Origin: Nocardiopsis kunsanensis DSM 44524
GTDB taxonomy: Bacteria > Actinomycetota > Actinomycetes > Streptosporangiales > Streptosporangiaceae
DNA: 64,000 nt
Assembly (NCBI RefSeq): GCF_000340965.1
Contig: NZ_ANAY01000032.1
Location: 1-64,000, forward strand
Reading direction: 5' to 3'
Shown here: one piece after another, positions 19,401-28,400 of the stretch
Numbering within the stretch: the first letter of the stretch is position 1
How the letters are laid out: each line of letters begins with the position of its first letter
Position numbers and translations under genes: made by a program
The notes under the pieces: generated by a model
Databases searched by the model: none
Seen by the model: the letters and a program-made list of their open reading frames with translations, nothing else
Told to the model about the DNA's origin: nothing

Positions 19401-22400
19401 GCTTGAGCTCACGGTAGGAGAGCCCGTCGATGACGACGCAGGGGTTTCCGTCCACATCGACGATCTTCAGCGCGCACTCCCCGGGAGAAGCCTGGTGAAC
19501 ATGGGCGAAGCTCTTCTCCGGAACTGGGCGCAGCACGCGGATCCCGTTCATGGCGAAGGGGACGTGCGGCCGCTGGCCCGGCGTCTCGGGCTGCAACGCG
19601 GCCACCGATTGGATGGCGCCGTCCAGGACCCCGGCGGGCAGCCCTTCCTCCGGCCCCTCGTGCACGAGTGAGGCCAGAGCTTGCGACCGGTTCAGGGCGA
19701 TCCCCTTCACCGTTCGGAACCTGGGCCCGTAGAGCACCCCGATCCTGGTGAAACGGTCGTAGTGTTCCCGTCCGGTGACCTCCCGGTCACAAGTTTCCTC
19801 GATGCGGGAAAGATCCACCCGTTCTCCGTGTCCGGTCCCGGCGGAGACCGTCCCCCTGCTGTGCACGGTGGGCTCCCCGGCGGAGTCGGCGGTCCGGACC
19901 TCGAAGGACAGTTCTCCCGACTCTTCCGCGCCCCTCGGGCGGAGGAGGACCTCGACCTCCTTTCCGTTCTCGACGAAGACCGGGCGCAGCCAGACACAGC
20001 GGGTGAGGGTGACCGGTTCGTCGCCGGCCAGGTCCCGCCAGGCCCGGTGGACCAGGGACAGGTGTCCGGCGGCGGGCAGGAGAGGACTCCCGTCGACGAC
20101 GTGGTCACGGACGACGGGATCGTCCGCCGCGATCCAGTACTTCCTCGACGTCCCGTCCGAGGGCTCCGGGACACGTCCTCGGAGAGCCTCCGTGGGCGGT
20201 TCGGCCTCCGTGGGCGGTTCGGCCTCCGTGCCCGGAGCCCGGTACTCCTCCCGGGCGAACGGGTAGGTGGGGAGAGGCACTCTCCTGCAGGTCTGCCCCG
20301 CGAACACGGGCGACCAGTCGACGTCCTCTCCCTCCCGGTACCGCCGCACCGTGTCGGAGAAAGCCCCTTCGACGACTCTGGCGCCTCCTCGGTCCTGCCG
20401 AGAGGCGGACAGGCCGATCCGGCGGCGCAACTCCTCGGGTCCGTCGGCCGTGAACACCTCGCGGACGTCGAAGTGCGACCGTCCGACCGCCAGGGTGAAG
20501 GCGATGTCGCGCCACTCGTGGCGCGACCCGTCGGTCTCCAACCACCGGGAGAGGTCGAGCAGGCGTGCTCGCAGTGCTTCGGGGGTCTTTGCTGATACGG
20601 GGACCGGATAGGTGCGGTCCGTCCCTTCCGGTACCCGTGCCCGTGCGGCCGGGGCTTCCCGGGCGACGACGTGGACGTTGGTACCGCTGAACCCGAAGGA
20701 GCTGACGGCGGCGGTCCGCGAGCCGCCGCTCGGACGGGCCCAGGGGCGGGCTTCGGTGTTCACACGGAAGGGCCCGTCCGCGAAGGGGATGTGGCGATTG
20801 GTGTCCTCGAAGTGGAGGGAGGGGACCAGGCTGCCGTGTTCGATGCACAGCAAGGCCTTGATCAGGCCGGCCACACCCGCGGCTGTCAGTGTGTGCCCCA
20901 GGTTCGACTTGACCGACCCGATCGCGCAGAACCCCTTGCGGTCGGTGAACCGGGAGAACGCCTCGGTCAGTGCCTCGATCTCGATCGGGTCGCCCAAACG
21001 GGTGCCGGTGCCGTGGCATTCGACGTATCCGATCTGCTCGGGATCGACCCCGAAACGGCGGTAGACGTCGCTCTCCAAGGCGCTCTGCGATGGCGCGCTG
21101 GGGGCGGTGATGCCGTTGGTCCTGCCGTCCTGGTTGGCCCCGGTGGCGCTGAGGACCCCGCGGATGTGGTCCCCGTCCCGTAGTGCGGCGTCGAGGCTCT
21201 TGAGCACGACGACCCCGACGCCCTCGCCCGGGACGAAGCCGTCGGCCCCGTCGTCGAAGGGCCTGCACCGCCCGTTCGGGGAGAGCATCCCCGCCTTGCT
21301 CGCGAGGACGTGGAGTTCAGGCGTGTGCAGAACGGCGACGCCGCCCGCCAACGCGGTCTCGCACCGGCCCTCGCGGATGGCTTCGCAAGCCATGTGCACG
21401 GCCATGAGCGAGGAGGAGCAGGAGGTGTCGACCGCGGTGCTGGGGCCGCGCAGGTTGAGGTGATAGGCCGCACGGGAGGCCAGGATCGCCGGGTGCGTAC
21501 CAGTGAAGGTGTAGCCCTCGGTGGGAACACCGTTCTCCCGCAGCAAGTGGTGGTAATCGCCCATGGCTGCCCCGACGAAGGAGTGGTACTCGGCGCCGTC
21601 CACGGAGCGGTCGGAGTATCCGGCGTCCTCCAGGGCCCGCCACGCCTCCATCATGTAGAGGCGCTGCTGCGGGTCCATCAAGCGTGCTTCACGGGGGGAC
21701 ATCCCGAAGAAGGCGGGATCGAACTCGTAGGCGTCCGCCAGCACCGACCCCCACTTGCTGTAGGTCTTTCCGGGTTCCGAACGGTCCGGGTCCCAGTAGC
21801 GCTCGGTGTCCCAGCGATCGGAGGGGATCTCGGCGACCGAGTCACGGCCGGCGACGAGGTTGTCCCAGAACTCCTCCAGGTTCCGTGCGTGGGCGAAGCG
21901 TCCGGACATACCGATCACCGCCACGTCCGTGCTCCTGGCGGCGACCTGTACACCGGACCCGGGTGAAGAAACCGGGTCGCGGCCGGCCGCCGTGGTCTCC
22001 GGGTCCGGGGCGGGTGAGGGCTCGGGCCGCACGGGTGAGGGCTCGTACCGTGAGCCACTGAACGGCTGTGCGGCCCGTTCCCCGATGATGTGTTCGCTGA
22101 GCGAACGGATATCGGTGTAGTTGAAGAAGTCCGTGGGCCTGAGCTCGGTCCCGAAGGCCTCGTTCAAACGCTCCACGATCTCCACGGCGAGAACGGAGTC
22201 CACCCCGAAGTCGGCGTGGGGGGTGTCGAGGTCGAACTCGGTCGCGGGGATCTCCAGGATCTCGGACATGGCCCCGGCGACGGTCTCGCGCACCGTTCTC
22301 GGGTCCGACTCCGGGAACCGGGAAGGCGTCTCCCCGAGGGGTTCCGGAGTCGCCTCCACGGGAGCGGACTCCTTATCACCGGGCCGCTGTCCGCCACTGC

Positions 22401-25400
22401 CGGCGGAGGCCGCGCCCTCGGCACCGCCATCACCGACCGGCACGCCCGGGGCCGGGGACGCCTCGCCCCATTCGGGCACCCAGTAACGCTCCCGGGCGAA
22501 GGGATAGGTGGGCAGGGAGACCCGGCGGGCCCCCGATCCGGTGAGGGGAAGGGCGTGGCCGATGTCAGCCCCGGCCGCCCAGAGCCGGGCGATGCGTTCG
22601 AGGTCTCCCCGCCTGTGCAGGGACTCCACGAAGGTACGACCCTCTTCCCCTTCCAACAGCCCGTCCATCAGCGCGGTGTCTCCCGTTGCGCTCCCGAGGA
22701 CGGTGTCGGGGTCGTCGGTCCCGGCACCGAAGCGGCGCAGGCGCTCGGCCAGTTCGGCCGTGTCGCGGACGACGAACACCGCACGTTCTGCCAGGGGCTC
22801 GCGACCGATCTGTAGTGTCAGGGCGATGTCCTGGAGCCGGTACCCGTTCGTGACGGGTGCGGTGCCGCTCCGGTGGGGGGCGCTCTCCGCGATCCAGCGG
22901 GCGAACCCGGCGAGGGTGCGGCAGGCGACCAGTTCCTCCGGGGCGGGCCGGACACCGTACTCGTTGCCCGCCCACTCGGCCAGTGCCGACCGGGACACCT
23001 CGTCGAAGCCCAGATCCTCCAGGTCGTCCCCGGCATCGACCGACGCGTCGGGGACACCGAGGACGCGAGCGGCCACCGCGCACACCGCGTCCGGGTCCAC
23101 CGCAGGGGCCGGCTCAGCCGTGGCAGGGGCACCGACGGCCTCGGCCAGGTCCAGAGCGATCGACCGCAGCCCCTCGGGCGTGCGTGCGGAGATGGGGACC
23201 AGCTCGGCAACGGCTCCCGGGGCGACACGGGTGTTCATGTCGGTGGCCGGTAGGTACTCCTCCAGAACGGCGTGGGCATTGGCCCCTCCCGCGCCGAAGG
23301 AGCTGACCGCGGCCGCTCTCGGGAGCTCCCGTCCGTCTTTGACCGGACGGTGCCAGGGCTCGGTGGCGCGTTGCACCGAGAAGGGCGTGTCCGCAAAGCG
23401 GATGTTGGGGTTCTCCGGCTCGGAGTGCAGGGAGGGTACGAGTGTGCCGTGCTTCATCTGGAGGAGGACCTTGGTCAGACCGGCGATCCCGGCCGCGGAC
23501 TCCAGGTGTCCGATGTTGGACTTGACCGAACCGACGGCGCAGTGTGTTTCCCCGCCGGCTCCGGAAGCGGCGAAGGCCCGCGTGAGTCCGTCGACCTCGA
23601 TCGGGTCGCCCAGGCTCGTACCCGTACCGTGGGCCTCGACGTAACCCACCCGTTCGGGCCCGAGACCGGACCGTTCGAGAGCGGCGCGGACGACCTCGGC
23701 CTGGGCGGCGGGGGTGGGGACGGTGAAACCGTTGCTGCGTCCCCCGTGGTTGACGGCCGTGCCGCGCACCACCGCGTAGACGTGGTCCCCCTCGGCCAGG
23801 GCCTTGCTGAGGGGTTTGAGCAGGACCGCTCCCACGCCTTCCCCGGGAACGTAGCCGTCCCCTCCCTCTCCGAAGGTGCGGCACCGTCCGTCCGTGGAGG
23901 CGAAGCGCCCCTGGGAGAGCTGTAGATAGCGGTTGGGGTGGAGGATGGTGTTGACGCCGCCCGCGATCGCCTCGTCGCAGTCGCCCAGCCGGATGCTCGC
24001 ACACGCCATGTGCAGGGCGGTGAGGGAGGACGAGCACATCGTGTCGAGAGCCAGGCTCGGCCCCTGGAGGTCCAGGACGTGGGAGACGCGGTTGGCCACG
24101 GCCGCGGACAGGGAGGCGGGTACGAACCCCTGCTCCTGGGCCCTTCTGTCGGCGCCGTAGAGCTGGTACTGGGAGTACATCACCCCGACGAACACACCGA
24201 CGCCGCGCCCCGCCAGACCCTCACGGGTGTGTCCGGCGTCCTCCAGAGTGTGCCACGCGGTCTCCAGGAAGAGCCGTTCCTGCGGGTCCATCCGGCGGGC
24301 TTCGCGCGGAGAGATGTTGAAGAACAACGGGTCAAAGGCGGCCACGTCCCGGAGGAAGCCGCCCCACTTGCTGTAGGAGGTGCCGGGCGCCTCGCCCCGG
24401 GGCGCGAAGAACGGGGAGTGGTCCCAGCGCCCGGACGGGACCTCGGACACGCAGTCCCGGCCCCGGAGAAGGTTCTCCCAGAGTTCTCCGGGGTTCTCCG
24501 CCATCGGGTAGCGGCCCGCCAGCCCCACGATCGCGATCGGGTCGTCCTCCACGGCCCTGCGCTGTGGCGCGGCCGCTTCCGCCGGACGGGACCGTTCCTG
24601 TACCACCCCTTCCCCGGTTTCCGGCGCAGGGCTCCGGGAAGGACCGCCGAACGCCTCTGTGACCGCCTCCGGATGGTTCTGGACCAGGTACAGGGCCAGA
24701 GCGTTGGTGTTCGAATGCTCGAAGAAGAGCGTCTTGGGCAGTTCCCCGAACACTTCCTCCAGTTCCCGGGTGATGTTCATGGCCATGACCGACTCCACAC
24801 CCAGGTGCTCGAACCGCTCTCGGGGATCGAGGCGTCCACCGGGGAGCTTGAGTTCTCCGGCGAGTGCCGTGGTCAGGAATCGGGTGAGGGCGCGGGGTAC
24901 TCCGGTCGAGGGGGCGGAGTCGGCCCCGGCACCGCCGGAACCAGCCGCGGTGTCGGGGACGGAGCGGCCAGAGCCTCCGAGGGAGCGGAGAATGCGTTCC
25001 CTGTGACCGTGGAAGACAGCGATGCGGGAGGGCCCCTCGGCGAGGGAACGCTCCAGGACCTCCATGGCGGTTACGGAGGGCAGGGGCACCCACCCGCGTT
25101 CCTGCTCCGCCCTTTCCTGGAGGGCCCGGCCGATGTCCATACCACCCGATCGCCAGAGCGGCCAGGCGACGGACACCGTCCTGCCGGAACGCACGCCCGC
25201 TTCCCGCAGGGTCTCTCGCCGGTCCGCGAAACCGTTCAGGAAGGAATTCGCGAACGCGTAGTCGGTCTGGCCGGCCACACCGGTGACGGAGCTGGCCGAG
25301 GAGAAAAGGGCGAAGAAGTCGAGCGGCTCCTGCCGTGTGGCCAGGTCCAGATGGTGGGCGCCCCAGATCTTGGGGGTGAGGACCTCCCGCGCCTCCGTTT

Positions 25401-28400
25401 CCTTCTTCCGGGCCACGAGTGCGTCCCGGGTCGTGCCCGCGAGATGGAATACACCGTCGACACGGCCGTACCGCTGCTTGGCTGCGGCGACGAGTTCCCG
25501 GGCTCCGGAACCGTCGGAACAGTCCGCGGCCACGTAGAGGCCTTCTCCCCCCGAGGAGGCCAGTTCGGAGAGGAAGGACTCACCGTTCCCGTCCAGGGGG
25601 GAACGGCCGTTCAGGACCAGCCGGGCCCGGTGGTGCCGCGCCAGGTACAGGGCGAGTTCGCGGCCGATCCCGCCGAGTCCGCCGGTGAGGAGGTAGACCC
25701 CCTCCTCGCGCAAACCCGCGGAGGACGCTCCTGCGGCCGTCGCGTGCCGCGCGTACCGGTGCTCGGCCAGGGACCGGACCCGCACACGGCCGTCGCGAAG
25801 GCACGCCTCGGCCCCGGCCCGGTCCGTCCGAGCGAGCTCCGCGGTGACCGCGGAGGCGGCTTCCCCGTCCCAGAGAGGTGTGCCATCGGGGCATGCGGGC
25901 AGGCCCAAGGTGGAGAACCGTGTCCTCGGGTCCTCCTGGGCGAGCGCGGCGAACATGGCCGCGGCCGAAGAACCGATGAGCCCTGCGTGCGAGGTGTCGT
26001 CGGGGTGTGTGAGGACCAGGCGCGGGGGCCGGGACGGCATGCCTCCGGCGATCGCCCGGGACAGAGCGAGCAGGGAGTGGGCGCCCCTGTCCAGGGATCG
26101 GCCGAGTGCGTTCTCGTCCGATTCCGGCAGGGCCTCGGACCAGTCGTGGACCATCGCGGACACCGGTCCGGAGGTCCGGGCGACCGCTTCGAGCAGCCTC
26201 GTGTAGTGGGACTCCGCTGTCGGATCGATCTCGTAGCTGTACGGGGTGTGCTCGTGGAAGCGCTGTCCCGCCCGTACTCGGACAACCGTTCCGTGGAGTC
26301 CGCTGAGGGCTTCGGCGCATGCTTGCCTGTCGGAGAACACGAGCAGCACGTCCGATGTCCGTGCGGGTAGGACGGAGGCGAGGCCGTTCTGTTCCTCCCA
26401 CCGCGGTTCCAGAACCAAGGTGTCATCGCCGACTGTGGGCACGGGGCGCGCCACCAGCCCGTCGACACTCACCGCGGCGCGGCCCTCGGTGTCGGTCACC
26501 GTCAGGTCGAAGACCCCGGAGGGCCCTCCGGCCGAGGCGCCGTCGCGGGAACGGGCGTGGACACGGCATTCGGTCGGCAGCGGACCGTGCACGCGCATGC
26601 GCTCGACCGCGAAGGGGATGCGTGCGTTCCCGTCCTGGCCCTCCGTCCCCAGTGACGCCAGGACCTGGAACGCACCGTCGAGCAGCTCCGGAGGCAGAAG
26701 GTATCCGTCCTCCCGTGCGTGGGCACCCGAAAGTCGGGCGACCACCTCGCCGTCACCGGTGTGGAGGGAGCCGATGACACGGAACCCCGGCCCGTGGACG
26801 AGCCCGCCCTCCTCCATGCGCCGGTAGTGGTCGTGCGGAGGGACGCCATCGGTGCACGCCGCACCGAGCGCTTCGATGTCCAGCGTCCCGGGCGGCTCCT
26901 CGGGGGCCGAGCGTCGACGGAGTCGGCCTCGCACGTGCGTGGCCGGTTCCTTCCCGGGTTCGCCGCCACTGATGGTGAACGCCGCCTCCGTGTCGGAACG
27001 GTCGACCTCGACGGTCACTTCGTGGACGCCCTCGGCGGACACCGCCACAGGCGTCTCGAAGACGGTGTCCAGGAGATCGGGCGTCTCGCCCAGTCCTGAG
27101 CGGGCGCCCGCGGCGCGGGCCATCTCCATCAGTGCCGCAGCCGGCAGAACCCTCTGCCGGTGCACTTCGTGTCCTCGCAGGAGGGGGTGGTCCCCCCGCA
27201 GCCGTGTGTTGAGGACGCACTGCTGCGGGGTGGAAGCGTCACGGCCGATCAGGGGGTGCGTGGGCGCGTCACCGGCGGCGGGGGCCGAAACCGTCTCCGG
27301 CCAGTGGCGCTCGCGCAGGAACGGGTACCCGGGAAGCGAGACCGTGCGGGGAGAGCCTTCCTCCACGGGGGCCCAGTCCACGTCCGCACCCGCCACCCAG
27401 ACCTCGGCGAGCCCGCGCAGGTCCTTGGCCTCCGTCAAGGCACCGATCCGCTCCTGGCCCACGGGTGGTACGGGGGCTCCGTCCTCGCCCCGTTCCACCC
27501 TTCCCCGGAGCGAACCCTCCGGGGTCTGGCCCCGGGACACGGACCTCAGGTCCGAGATCAGCGTGCCGCGGTCACGGGAGGTGAGTACGAGCCGTTCGTC
27601 CCAGGCGTCCCTTCCATTGCGCAGCGTGTGGGCGACGGAGGCGAGCAGGCCCGCCTCGTCGGTCCCCTCGTGCTCAGGACGTTCCAGGTGACGGGCGAGG
27701 TTCTCGGCATGAACACTCAAGCGCTCCTGACTCCTGGCGGAGAGCAGGAAGAGATGGTGTCCCCGATGGTCCTCGGCCGGGTGCGGGCGGTCGACGTATT
27801 CCTGGACGACGAGGTGGGCGTTGGCTCCCCCCGCGCCGAAGGAACTCAGTCCGGCGATCCGCGGGGAGGGTGCGGAGCCGTCACCGGGCGAGACCGGTTC
27901 CCAGGACGAGAGCTCGCGCTGGACCCTCAGCGAACCCGAGCCGAAGTCGATGGCGGGGTTCAGCTCATCCGAGTGCAGAGAGGGGACCAGGGCACGATGG
28001 CGCATCTGGAGCACGATCTTGGCCAGACCGGCTATACCGGCGGCCCCCTCCAGGTGTCCGATGTTGGACTTGACCGAACCGACCGCACGCGGTGCCGCCC
28101 CTGGGGGGAGGGGGCCCAGGGCGCGGTCCAGCGCGGCCATCTCGATGGGGTCCCCCAGGGCCGTACCCGTGCCGTGCGCCTCCACGTAACCGACCTGACC
28201 GGGGTCGACACCTGCCCGGCGGTAGGTCTCACCGATGAGGCGGGTCTGCTCCCGGGGGTTGGGGACCGTGTAGCCGTTGGTCCTCCCCCCGTGATTCAGG
28301 GCACTGGCACGGATCACGGCGTGGATGCGGTCCCCGTCCGCCTCCGCTTCGGCGAGGGGGCGCAGGACCACGGCTCCGACCCCTTCACCGGGCACGTAGC

